Below, one piece after another: positions 9,026-19,385 of a stretch of 64,000 nt of DNA. The notes under the pieces are model-generated. The model worked only from the letters and a program-made list of their open reading frames with translations, was not told the DNA's origin and did no database searches. The translations under genes and the position numbers were made by a program. The stretch comes from Brachycybe producta (taxonomy: Eukaryota > Arthropoda > Diplopoda > Playtdesmida > Andrognathidae). The stretch lies in contig JAUPFP010000036.1 in assembly GCA_036925085.1 (NCBI GenBank), forward strand, positions 62,001 to 126,000, written 5' to 3'. Position 1 is the stretch's first letter, and every line of letters begins with the position of its first letter.

Positions 9026-9573
9026 CAGAGTGTGCACGAATAAATATAAACACTTTTGGATATTAATATAACTGCCATTGTTTATTTTCTTCAATTTAAT
9101 TTAATAATTTTATATAATTAAGAGTAAAGTGTTAAAATATAAAGATTATAAGATATAAAAGCATTGCATGTTTTATGTTTAGATGGTGCATTATTTTAAA
9201 ATGCCATCCATTCTTGTCAAGAAATTGCTGACATCGGTAAGAAACTGATCTGCAAACATCAATTAATTTGTGCGACAATTTTCTTCGATTTCGAAATTCA
9301 AAGAGAATTGTCGCAAAATTACGAAAGAAATACGTTCATTGATGTTTGCAGATCAGTTTCTTACCGATGTCAGCAATTTCTTGACAAGAATGGATGGCAT
9401 TTTAAAATAATGCATCATCTAAACATAAAACATGCAATGCTTTTATATCTTATAATCTTTATACTGTATATTTTAACACTTTACTCTTAATTATATAAAA
9501 TTATTAAATTAAATTGAAGAATAAAAGTTATATTAATATCAAAAAGTGTGTCTATTTATTCGTGCACGCTCTG
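9026..9573. mobile_element. 548-bp near-perfect palindrome, mariner-like MITE
   Basis: The left arm from CAGAGTGTGCACGAATAAAT (9026) is mirrored by the right arm ending ATTCGTGCACGCTCTG (9573). The arms stay matched almost to the centre near 9300, where TGCGACAATT and AATTGTCGCA close the stem. TA dinucleotides flank both ends, as expected of Tc1/mariner insertion. Differences between arms are few, mainly small indels. Short open frames inside follow the palindrome and are not genes. Part of one arm recurs at 29030-29200. Confidence 0.8.
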
Positions 9574-10369
9574 TATATATATCATATGTTTAGGTTTTCT
9601 ACTTAGAAATAATAACTATGACTTATTTTGAGCTATTGTTGAATGGTTTAAAATGAAATTTCTTCACGTTGAACCTGAATGAACCTTTACGGTATTGAAT
9701 TAGTTGACACAAGTAACTATAACTATATAGATTTTTCTTTTCCTATTTTCTTTTTCATCTCTTCTATAAAAAAAAACACATTTCTATCTCTCTGGAGATT
9801 GAAAACGGACAGAAAAACGTTAAAGGTGTAGGTGTAAAGGGGGGGGGGGGTAGCAGGTGTATATATTGTATGTTCGTCGTATTTCTTCTTTTAGTTGGGT
9901 AAGATATATACAGAGGAGCATGATGATGTGTTCCTATTGTGTTCATCGCCCCCACTATATTAATGTGTATAGGCAGACCCCCCCCCCTATTGTCCTAAAG
10001 ATGAAGCTCTTTCTGTCTCTTATCATTGGCACTTGATTTGGCACAACCGAACCCACCAACCAACCAACGAACCACCTCACAACTTCTGGAAGACGTTTAA
10101 AAGTGTTGCCTTATATTTTGTGTCTTCACTTCCTTCCACATGACAAAACCTAACCTATATGTACTACTGTATATATATATATATATTTGGGTTAGGTTTT
10201 CTCACTTGGAAGAAAATACAGCTCTTCAGAGAATGGCATCTGGATTTGCTTAGATTTCTAGAAAAACATGTTTTGAGTTAACCGTAATGATCTTTTGATC
10301 TTTGTATTGGAAATCGGTAGTGTCAAATGTGTACCTCGCCCCCTCCTTTTCTCAGATACATAGAATAAT

Positions 10370-10790
10370 GGGTGCGTTCAGTTCCTAAGCTCCTTTTTTG
10401 CGATTGTTGCACGTTTGAAGCCGCTTACTATAAGTGCTTATAAACGAATTTACGAATTTGCAATTCATTTGGCACCAACATAAATATACAGAGCATATTT
10501 GGTACCAAAACTAAGTGATGACCAATAAATGGCGCAAACTGTGCTTAAGAGCTTCATAATATGATTCAATGAACGTAGACGATTCTTCACTCACTTTTGG
10601 CATTTTTTTTTCCTAACATGGTGTTGCTTGGAACCATGCCCTAAAATAGATTACAACTAGATGGGTAGCGCTTTCTGTCGAGCGACGATATGCTCTTCGA
10701 GCGCATTTTGATATTTGGCATTCAAATCCTAAGCACAACACATTTTTGCTCGAGCAGTTTCAAAAGTGCTTAGGAACTTGAACGCACCCG
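10370..10790. mobile_element. hAT-like MITE with GGGTGCGTTCA ends, copy 1
   Basis: GGGTGCGTTCAGTTCCTAAG at 10370 is inverted at the right end as CTTAGGAACTTGAACGCACC (10770-10788). Inside is no coding sequence. A second, more diverged copy is at 21603-21955. The GTGCGTTCA terminus is typical of some hAT MITEs, but I could not find a clean 8-bp duplication, so the superfamily is tentative. Confidence 0.6.
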
Positions 10791-11034
10791 ATATTATTTT
10801 GGTAGCATTAGTGAATCTTTTTACAGCTGTTTTCTCTAGAAAACTAAGGGAATCTAGCTACAATGTCAGAAGAACCTAGTTTATCTACTACATATATACC
10901 TGGTATTTGGTAGATTGAATAGGAAGGGGATTTCTGTCAGGTTTTTTTTTTTTTGCTTTTATGGCTATGGTAACCTATTTGCACTGCATCCTAGTACGAA
11001 ACCCTCCACTTGCCAACTTCAAACTTCCCCCAAC

Positions 11035-11037
<3 letters not shown>

Positions 11038-11094
<57 letters not shown>
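11038..11094. repeat. (TA)n microsatellite, ~57 bp
   Basis: Uninterrupted TA dinucleotides. It yields artificial Tyr-Ile open frames on both strands that should be ignored. Confidence 0.95.
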
Positions 11095-11096
<2 letters not shown>

Positions 11097-11704
11097 AAGC
11101 AACACCAAACAACAACATAAAAAAGGAAAGATCGAAAATAGGCAACAAAAAAAGCATGGAGACAAATTGTTCCTAGTTCTAGGGTCTATATTATATATAT
11201 ATGTATCTTACTGTAGAAGGTTTGCTCTGTTGCACATTGAAGAACCTAACCAACACCAGGCAATATATAAAGCCTGAAATGTTCTCCGTTTTTCTCCCTC
11301 CCCCCATTTTCAACTTGTTCCTCTATTTTCACCCACCCTCACAAAACCTTTGAAATTGTATTTTTTTTTTTCAGTCCAGAAAAAAAAAAGGTTTCTTAAA
11401 AATCCAATCCAATTTCAGTGTATTAGGAACGTAATCATCACATTTTGTTACATTTTACACACACACTATTATTATTATATTATTACAAACTTTTATAAAT
11501 TATAACACTGTTTTGGTTCATCTTGTGGTTGTTTTTGCTTGGACCCATGACATTTTTTGTTGTTGCTGTATTTCATGAATAATTATTTTCAATCAGTTAT
11601 TTCGAAAAATAATGTTTTAATTTAATGTGATTTTTAAGTGGAAACGCACCTCATATTTTGAGTAATCTGTCTTTCAGTTAAGTGAAATGAAAAAGTATTA
11701 GGAA

Positions 11705-11830
11705 AATAACCTAACTTTAAGGTGGTGGTTTATAGGTGATTTTCGAATTCGGAAGTTCATTTTGAAAGATATCAACATGAATGAGACCCCATTCTATAAC
11801 CAGAGAGTTCGAAAATCAACAGTTTATAAA
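11705..11830. mobile_element. MITE-1 deletion derivative
   Basis: Starts AAGGTGGTGGTTTATAGG, keeps TTTTGAAAGATATCAACATG at 11761-11780 and ends near GAGTTCGAAAATC and a second TTTATAAA. Most of the internal arms are missing. Confidence 0.5.
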
Positions 11831-12675
11831 AAAAACACATCTCAAATGAAGTGTTTTCATATATTAAATTTTAATAAAAATACGTTAGGATATTTTTTTA
11901 AAGTGATTTTTAGCCCCTCAAAAGATGGCAATCACTGCTAGCTAGTTTATGTGTTTTCTTTAAAGTATTTATATTTTTCGAAATTCATTACCTCTAGAAA
12001 TAACCAACCAATATATAAAAATGCGATATTTGATGTCATTTTTTTAAAAAATTGCCATTATTTTCATTTTTTATAAAAAAAAATGGGTGTCTTGCAGGAA
12101 TACCTTGTAGGAACGAAGGATTTCTTATCTTCTTGTTTTAATTTTGAAAATTTCTCATACTTTATTTAAAAAAATCTACTTAAAATTGAAGACTTTGTGT
12201 TTTTAATGTTACTCTACGCTCGTATAATTTTCTATGGAACATTTCTTTCTTTCTGAACATTTCTGATGTTTTTTTTATCCTTTCTTATTTTTAATGTTTT
12301 TTGTCTATTTGTGTCTATGGGTATTTGTACGTGTGTGCTACAACTTTCTCTTATCTTTACTTGAAGAAGAAAAGTGCATCTTCGTACACTTCCCCCTCCC
12401 CCGCCGTCCCCTATAATATTATGCTGGTGGTACGCTTTTAGATTTTTAAAAATGTCGTTTAAGTAGCAAGTCACACCTTTGCTCTGAAATTAACTTGTTT
12501 TCGTACAAACTGAAGGAGAAAAAAAAAACACCTTCATGGTGTTTGGTCATAATGTAGACGAGTGAAATCTGTGTTCTAATCCTATATTAGTAGTAGTGCC
12601 TCACTGTAAGGGAAAGCTTGTGACGTCAGAGGGGTTGACAAAAAAATTTACGCTTGCATATCATTTTTGTCTGTT

Positions 12676-12801
12676 TAATACCTTCGACACATACACAGTT
12701 AAATGCACTTAAATATTAAACACGTTCTACAGAGCCCTGTGAAGGACAAACGGACAATATGTCGAATTCAATTTATTCAGTTAATAATCTGAAAATAATT
12801 A

Positions 12802-12853
<52 letters not shown>

Positions 12854-13388
12854 GCCAGGTCTGTGTGGGTATCTATCTATCTGTCTGAGATAACGCTGTA
12901 CAAACCTTGAAGCACGTCGGAATTTATATAAATTTGAATAAATGAACGGCTTTTTTTCTCAAGGTCAACTATATGTTGCACCCTTCCCATCCAAGAACCC
13001 CATGATATTAAATTGGAGGGGCGAAAAGGTTGGAAAGTGTAGAGGGGGAGAGAGAAACGTGGAGGGGGAAAAGTGGGAGGGGGTGACTGAAATTGAAATG
13101 AAAGGAGTAAAAAAGGAACAAACGACGCGCATGCGCATAATTGCCTGTGAATTTTGCTCCCGTCATTTATGACGGGTTACCCCACTAGTCTGAAAATATT
13201 GAGTTAATACTTAAATATAATTTATATAAACTATTGACATTAAAATATTGATTTGGGTATTTCAATTTAAAATATTAATAATAAAAGTCAATTTATATTT
13301 GGGTTCATGTCCTTAACTGGATTCTGTATAATTCACCGAAACACATTTAATTTGAATCCATTTAACTCATGTGTGAGTACAAGATATT
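12676..13388. mobile_element. Family C palindromic repeat, split by an insertion
   Basis: Family C units run GTTAAATGCACTTAAATATT, GTTCTACAGAGCCCTGTGAA, GGACA, TTCAATTTATTCAGTTAAT, then CTGAAAATATTGAGTTAATA, and finish CATGTCCTTAACTGGATTC and AACTCATGTGTG. Here the unit is broken between TCTGAAAATA at 12788 and TCTGAAAATA at 13190 by the element at 12800-13189. Other units are at 16827-17487 and 60190-60770. Confidence 0.7.
12798..13189 (+). mobile_element. Hairpin-CTAG (Helitron-like) element, copy A
   Basis: The right end is CCCGTCATTTATGACGGG, a perfect 18-nt hairpin, then TTACCCCA, then CTAG, followed by host T. That is the layout of a Helitron 3' end. Upstream are GCGCATGCGCATAATTG, a GAGGGG-rich strand-biased tract (13013-13085), GAAGCACGTCGG, a CCAGGTCTGTGTGG block and a (TA)n run (12806-12852). 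TCTGAAAATA occurs on both sides, which looks like a 10-bp duplication and does not fit a Helitron; a retroposon with a (TA)n tail is the alternative. Copy B is at 16871-17190, inverted. No protein-coding content. Confidence 0.6.
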
Positions 13389-13725
13389 AAGGTGGTTTTA
13401 AAATGTAAACACGTTTCACAAACTGTGATTATTTTTTTCCTTTCATTGGTAAAAATAAGACGAATTAGAAAGTGTTTTATAAACTAGAAGGATTGCTCAA
13501 TTATTTAAGGTGTATTTTCATGTTGATATCTTTCAAAATAAACTTTTTATGTGAATTTGAAACTGACCTAATTTTAACTAAATTTTATTTAAAAGGTTTA
13601 TTTTGAAAGATATCAAAACATTAGAATACTTTTTTTTAAGTGATTGAGCTACTATGCCTTCTAGTTTCTATTTAAAGCACTTTCTATTTTCCCTTAATCT
13701 TGCTGTTCACAAACCATCTTAAAAA
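13389..13725. mobile_element. MITE-1 copy
   Basis: Begins TTAAGGTGGTTTTAAAATG, carries TTTTATAAACTAGAAGGATT, ATGTTGATATCTTTCAAAAT, then the inverted words TTTTGAAAGATATCAAAAC and CTTCTAGTTTCT, and ends near AACCATCTTAA. It directly abuts the family C unit. Confidence 0.75.
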
Positions 13726-14151
13726 GAGATAATAACAAAAGAAAGCAAGAATTCTTTTGTTTAAACAGTTCGGAAATATTTGATTATTACCACTTTTCTA
13801 TCAGACTAAATGACACAAGTCAAAATTTTACGTCAACCCCTCTGACGTCACGAGCTTATTTTTACTATTAGGCAACTATAGCAGGTCGAATTTACTTTTA
13901 ATAATTAATTATTTTATATTAATTACTAAGGCCCCCAGAAAAAAACTGCTATTTGAGTAAAACCAAAAGAAAAAGAACTTGGTTTTAATGTAGATAAGGC
14001 TCTGCTATTTGCTAGTTTGACCTCTGAATTCTACCCTCTAACCAGTTTCTTCAACTGATTAACGCATTTTGTGAATTATTGTAAAACATTTTTTGGGAGG
14101 GGTTTATTCTGCCATCGTGTTAGGACACAATGGTGCATATTTTATATTTAC

Positions 14152-14301
14152 CTAAAATCCCAAGCCTGTAGTTGACAGTGACCACAATGACGTCACCAAA
14201 GCTGGCCAATACGGTGCCATCGTATAAGTTTCCAGAATTCCATTCGTAGGATTCACCATGTATGAACACCATCACAGGAAGACTACGGTTTTCTGGAGAG
14301 G
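14152..14301 (-). CDS. nlgn: Neuroligin exon (cholinesterase-like domain)
   Basis: A 150-nt exon with splice sites on both sides: polypyrimidine ATTTCTATTTTTTAG before 14301 and GTAAAT after 14152. It reads [20 protein letters not shown], then [19 protein letters not shown], then [10 protein letters not shown] with the final Gly codon split. This is the segment around the oxyanion-hole position of the alpha/beta-hydrolase fold; HGE in place of HGG and [24 protein letters not shown] are typical of neuroligins, postsynaptic adhesion proteins that bind neurexins. It starts after two bases of a codon and ends in phase 1, and the boundary after RLGIL-G matches the conserved vertebrate exon boundary as I recall it. 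Gliotactin or another cholinesterase-like adhesion protein is less likely. No other exon of the gene was found in the window. Confidence 0.87.
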
Positions 14302-15244
14302 CTAAAAAATAGAAATGAATACAAAAATTAGCTCATATTAAACATCCAATTAACTTGTCTTTAATTTTATGACAATAATTATGAGCATTTGGAATAATAA
14401 TAATAATAATGTTTAATAATAGGAAGAGTAATAAAAGAAAGAGTTCACATTGCAACATTTTGAACACACCCGTCCGTGTGCACACACATTCTCCAAACTT
14501 AAATTGTCCTTCTACTTTATTGTTGAATATTTTTATTAGACTAGACTGGATGGAGTTATGATCAGAGAGAGAGAGAGAGAGATTGCATCTCTAAAACAAA
14601 CAAGAGCTCACATTTGATGCCTCACTTGGCCTGAATTAATAGGTTATTATTAGAAGTGAGGTGCTTTAATTAAGGGGTTGCAATATCGACTTTGAAAATC
14701 ATAACTAAGCCTAGTTCCCACCACCACCTTCCCCTTTTATAAATACTCTATATGTATGTGAACTGCAATCGGGGGGGGGGGGTGGATGGATAGATTAATA
14801 AGTTGGTTGTGCTGGATTATGGCGATATATATGCATGCCCCCATGCATGCTATTATTATATCTTGTTATAATATGTTCATTCCCTGCCCCATTCATTTGA
14901 CTGTAAACCCCTAGCTACCTCCCATACCCATTGTTTACTGTCAAGTGTGTATGCCTATAATACATTATTAGCACACTTGAATGGTCTATCAGTGGTCATG
15001 TAGCCATTAATAGGCTATATACAGGGTAACACACGCACAACACACGTGTATTTTTGTCTTTTTATCAACTGATATCAGTTGCATAACGACCATTTTGGGA
15101 TTTGTGTTGTTTTTGTCATATTTGACTGGGTTTCACAATGTGCAAATCTGCAACGTTGCATTTTCAACTGTTTGGCTCTCTGTCATAGGCCTTGATGGCT
15201 ACTTGCAGAATAATTTTAACAAATTTAAATAATTCAAATGAAGC

Positions 15245-15485
15245 TGTTTTTAACGTGTAAGCGTCTCTTAAAATCTTGATTATTCTTGTCTTTCAGGTGC
15301 AAAATGAAAAGAAACTTGAATATGTTTTAGAAACTAGAATGGTAACTGAATCACTTATGTGTGCTTTCTCGTTGTATGCATCTTTCAAGATGTCGACAAC
15401 ATGAAAATGAGAAATTGATTGAGCTAATCTTGTAGTTTCTAAAACACTTTCAGGTTTCTTTTTCATAAACCATTCTAAAGCAGTG
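15245..15485. mobile_element. MITE-1 copy, internally shortened
   Basis: Carries TTGATTATTCTTGTCTTTCA, TTTTAGAAACTAGAATGGTA and, inverted, GTAGTTTCTAAAACACTTTC. The central stem is mostly lost. Confidence 0.65.
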
Positions 15486-16826
15486 AGGCAACAGTGCTTG
15501 AAGGACCTCTTAAGGGGGACACGCAGTGACATTTTTTTTAGTTGTGTAAGGAGCACATTTCTAAAATCATCAATTTCATCAGCTTTTTTTTTCTTCTTAA
15601 AAACAGACAAATTGCAACTTACCAATAAAAACATGTTTCTTTACTGATAATAACAAAACTGCTAACAAAAAATATGTAATGAAATGATAACATGCTACAA
15701 AGTGGTTCTAGTTATCACTTCTGAAAGTTGGGCAGATGCTGTTTATTTTGAATTTAGTACCAAAATGAGCTCCCAATATATTATATTGGTGTGTCCAGTT
15801 AAGAGTGACCACTGTCCAGCCCTGTGTATTTCACAGATATTAGCTTTTAGAACCTTATCTGTTGTGTTTTTTTTTTTTTTTGAAATCCTGGTTCGTTGTC
15901 GTCATTTCTTCATCTTCTTCGATTTGACCACTGGTCACCCATTAGTTTGATCCTTGACAGAAGCAATTAAAGACTAGGAGGGAGGTGGGTTGTGGGATGA
16001 AGGGATGGAAGGAAAACGTAAATAGAGAGAGCGGGAGGGCTATTTAGTTGCCAACTTAAGTTCCGTACTTAGTTCCGTTTGACTGCATCACGTGATTTCT
16101 TGACCATTCAGCAAGAAATATATATATAAGAAGAAGAAAATCAATCGGTCACTAGTGATCGACTTTATCAGGTTCCAGTCAAGAAACGCCATTTGTGTGG
16201 TACTTAATATTGTAGATAGTGAGGAAAAGGAGGGAATTGATTGGCTGCAAAATGCAACTTGTGAGATGTATTTTGGGCAAATATTGAGGACAATCTTTAA
16301 AAAAAAATTATATTTCCGTTGGCAAAATGAAATTTGGTACATAATGTTTTAGCCTTGAAACCATTTTTATATCTTTAAGTAGGAATCGAATCCTTATGAT
16401 TTTGAAAATGGTACAGTAATAGAGTGAAAGAGAGATTAACATCAACTGAAATTTCACCAGAAACTCATTTCCTTGAGCATCAAATTATGGAGATAACAGA
16501 AAGAATATCAACTTAAAGCCTGAATATTTTCTCTTCTTCTTCTTCTTCTTCTTCACTCATCACCGCCGCCACCACCACCTTCAATTTTCCATAAACCAAA
16601 TACACAATTTTGCAAATTTTGGCAATAAGATATGGGTTAAACACACAAACACTCAAACACTGATCCTTCTTTCCTTTACGCACATTTACATGTTTTTTCT
16701 TCTTCTGCTTTATGTAATTTCTATAAACAAGCCAAGAAAATTTATTGATTTAAGAATGAAACAATATTGCGAATAAATGAAAATTTAAAGGTGGTTTGAA
16801 AGTGTGAACGCCCTGCCCTCCATATA

Positions 16827-17487
16827 CTTTGTCTACACCTAACAAGTTAAATGTATTTAAATATAAAAGACTAGTGGGGTAACCCGTCATAAATGACGGG
16901 AGCAACATTCACAGGCAATTGTGCGCATGCGCGTCGTTTTTTCCTTTTTTTACTCCTTTCATTTCAATTTCAGTTTCCCCCTTTCCACTTTTCCCCCCTC
17001 CACGTTTCTCTCTCCCTCCTACACTTTTCCCTCACCCCTCCCACTTTTCTCTCTCTCTCTCCCCCCCCCCTTTTTACACTTTCCAAAGGAAGAGTTCAAC
17101 ATATAGTTATATAAATTCCGACGTGCTTCAATGGTTTTTGTTACTCCACACACACACACAAACACACAGACCTGGGATTTTATATATATAATGTTCTGCA
17201 GAGACCTATTAAGGACAATATGTCGTATAAACGAACAATATGTCGAAATTTAATTTATTCAGTTAGTATATATCTATATATTGAGTTAATATTTAAGTAT
17301 ATTAAATTTGTATTTCAAAATAATGGGTTAGTGTAACAAAATATTGATTTACATGTAGTATTTCAATTTCTTCAGATATTGAGTATAATAACGTCGATTT
17401 TAATTTCATTCATGTCTTTAACTGGGCTCCGTAGAATTCAACTAAACACATTTAACTTGACTGCATTTAGCTCAAGTGTAGAGAAGG
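16827..17487. mobile_element. Family C unit nested in MITE-1
   Basis: Ends are related and inverted: TATACTTTGTCTACAC on the left and GTGTAGAGAAGGTGTATA on the right. Internal words GTTCTGCAGAGACC, GGACAATATGTCG, AATTTAATTTATTCAGTTAG and CATGTCTTTAACTGGGCTCC match the family. It is interrupted at about 16868-17190. Confidence 0.7.
16871..17190 (-). mobile_element. Hairpin-CTAG (Helitron-like) element, copy B
   Basis: The same element as at 12798-13189, reversed: CTAGTGGGGTAACCCGTCAT then AAATGACGGG at the left, GCGCATGCGCGTCG, a pyrimidine-rich tract (16975-17080, the complement of the GA-rich tract in copy A), CCGACGTGCTTC, a (CA)n run, CAGACCTGGG and a short (TA)n. Homology to copy A covers the whole length with indels in the low-complexity tract. 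Open frames over the pyrimidine tract are low-complexity artefacts. Confidence 0.6.
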
Positions 17488-18684
17488 TGTATATCTCTGA
17501 TTATTCTGTCTTTCAGGTGCAAAATGTAGAGAAAAACTTGACTGTGTTTTAGAAACTAGAAGGGTAACTCCATCACTTAAAGAGCTATTTTAATCTTGAT
17601 ATTTTTGAAAATAAGCTTTTTATGTTCAGTTTGAAAATAATTTTATTTTAATGTTGTTTACTGCAATGTTTAGTTTAAAAAAATCGTTGTTCAAATTATC
17701 ATAAAAAGTTTAATTCTTGAAGATATTATCATTAAACGTATTTACAACATATCCATTTAGGCCTACTATTCTTATTCTAGTTTTTTTTAAAAAATTAAAC
17801 ACGTTTTCTTAAAGTAGCTTTTAAAAATGAGTTTGTTTTCATTGTGTCAATTTTTACCTGAATTTTAATTAAGCAAATTTACTTGTTTGAACACTTTATA
17901 AAAAAAATAGGCAATTTTGTTGGAATAATTTGCCAAATTTTATATTTGGACCTGGGCATCCTCATCTTCATATTATTTATGACAGATAGGCCTGGTTTTT
18001 TTTTTTGATAATCTTAACTTGGTTGGATGAGAGAGAGAGAAAAAGATCAGTCTAGTCTGTATGAAATTTATGGAATTGACCACTGGATGACCTCCTTTCA
18101 CTACTATGCACTATATATATATATATATATACATATATACTGTGTGTGTGCGTTGACCACTGTCCACCACACGATGATGGTCGCGTACAGAGAGAGAGAG
18201 AGAGAGAGAGACCTTCCCCTAAGCCTCAAGTCGTTTTAACGGTCATCTGATAAGTGAATTTACGAGAGAAAGACACTTTAGAGATTGCACACAATAGCCA
18301 GTTAGTTAAAGAAAGAAAGCGAGTAGAAGGTGCAATAATACGGCAGGCGGCGTTCCAACCGCGTTCTCTCTCTCCTACCTAATGCCAATCGGATGAATTG
18401 GTTTTTATTTGGACAAAGAAAGAAAAAATGCAATACATTATTATTATACATGTATAGTTATGTCGACTCGTTTCCTCCACATTCTCCCACCAATAATATC
18501 GATCCCATTTTAAATCGATAAGAACAGAACATTGGGAGCGAGATAGATGTATTTCTTGTGTACTGTCATGCGCCTTATGGCGCGCGCCTTCAGCATGGTG
18601 TGGCCCTTACTTGCCGCACCTATTAAAAATCCTCCAGAGGATTGTTTCATAAGGCGGCAAGTGATGAAGGTTCAACACAAGGCC

Positions 18685-18866
18685 ACAGGCATCTGTAGAC
18701 AGCTTCAGAATTTCTTTTTATCAGCGTCACACCAAATATCAAACAATTAGAAACTAAAAAGGGCGGGGTGTGTGATAACAGACTTAGTAACAAAATAATT
18801 AGAAATGGATGACGCTCATAAAAGGGCGGAGCCAAAGACATTTTGAAGCTGTCTACAGATGCCTGT
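18685..18866. mobile_element. MITE with ACAGGCA ends and 9-bp duplication, copy 1
   Basis: ACAGGCATCTGTAGACAGCT at 18685 is inverted as AGCTGTCTACAGATGCCTGT ending 18866. It is flanked by CACAAGGCC (18676-18684) and CACAATGCC (18867-18875), a 9-bp duplication with one mismatch. The middle has AAAGGGCGGGGTGTGTGA and CAGACTTAG, close to the element at 20336-20541. A 9-bp duplication suggests a MULE-type mechanism; an 8-bp hAT reading is not excluded. Confidence 0.7.
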
Positions 18867-19149
18867 CACAATGCCACCCATTCATAGTTATGTCTCTCGT
18901 CTTTAAATCGGTGAAAATACACTGAAATTCCGTGGAATTCTCTAGTAATGAACCTTTTTGAAGTTTTGTATGAGTTTTAGATACACACTTAAGACAGACA
19001 TTTTTTTATGAAATTCACATCATTTTCTAGAATCACATAGAACATTTACACTTTTTATTTTCTTCTAAAATATAAATATTCCATAAAGTTGGTTTTTGGA
19101 TTAAAAAGGAGATTGGGGTTGGGGGGGGGGGGGCAAATGCCCCCTGACA

Positions 19150-19385
19150 GTATCTGCTGGCACCTATGATCTTCTACAAAAGAAATTCAACGCTGTGCAC
19201 AGAAAGATAGAAAGCCTTATATATTGATCTAAAGAGTGATCGATATTATTGTTTTCACACCTAAAATGAGAAAGACACGATTGAATGATTTGCCCCAATA
19301 TTTCAATAGAGTTGGGGGAATCGACACGGAAGAGGGGGGGGGGGGGTGGGAGGTCTGTTCTAAACCTTCCCCCCTCCCACCTCAA
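19150..19385. repeat. Interspersed repeat with G-run, copy 1
   Basis: Shares CTTCTACAA, GATCGATATTATTG, GAATGATTTGCCCCAATATT and GAATCGACACG with 39100-39260, in the same order and orientation. Each copy has a long G run, though at different places. Family unknown. Confidence 0.5.

Larger units (their letters stand above)
12594..13880. mobile_element. Composite element with GTGACGTCAGAGGGG inverted ends
   Basis: GTGACGTCAGAGGGGTTGAC near 12619-12640 is inverted as GTCAACCCCTCTGACGTCAC near 13832-13851, with weaker matching extending outward (GTGCCT...CTGTAA against TTGCCT...TAGTAA). The interior is a stack of other repeats: a family C palindrome (12676-13388), a hairpin-CTAG element inside that, and a MITE-1 copy (13389-13725). 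A shorter relative is at 42840-43225. Superfamily unknown. Confidence 0.6.
6976..14151 (-). other. Neuroligin intron, downstream of the exon
   Basis: No coding exon was recognised between the retrotransposon and the 5' splice site at 14151. The sequence is AT-rich with MITE copies, palindromes and microsatellites listed separately. Stretches 7250-7970, 8600-9020, 9580-10370, 10800-11700 and 11830-12590 hold only AT-rich sequence, homopolymers and short tandem repeats such as a G run at 9841-9850. The next neuroligin exon (FL... after RLGILG) is expected to lie beyond base 1. Confidence 0.6.
16787..17830. mobile_element. MITE-1 copy split by a nested insertion
   Basis: The left end AAAGGTGGTTTGAAAGTGTG (16788) is cut at about 16826 and the element resumes at 17488 with TCTGATTATTCTGTCTTTCA and TTTTAGAAACTAGAAGGGTA. 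The intervening DNA is a family C unit that itself carries a hairpin-CTAG element, so three insertion events can be ordered: MITE-1 oldest, family C next, hairpin-CTAG youngest. Confidence 0.7.

Noticed and set aside
14185-14195. TGACGTCA inside the neuroligin exon, like the ends of the element at 12594-13880
   Set aside because: The bases encode conserved residues (GDVIV) and there is no inverted partner or repeat homology nearby, so it is a coincidence.
16893-17191. Three overlapping Phe/Ser/Pro-rich open frames of 61-90 codons
   Set aside because: They cover the pyrimidine-rich tract of the hairpin-CTAG element; all three frames are open because of composition.
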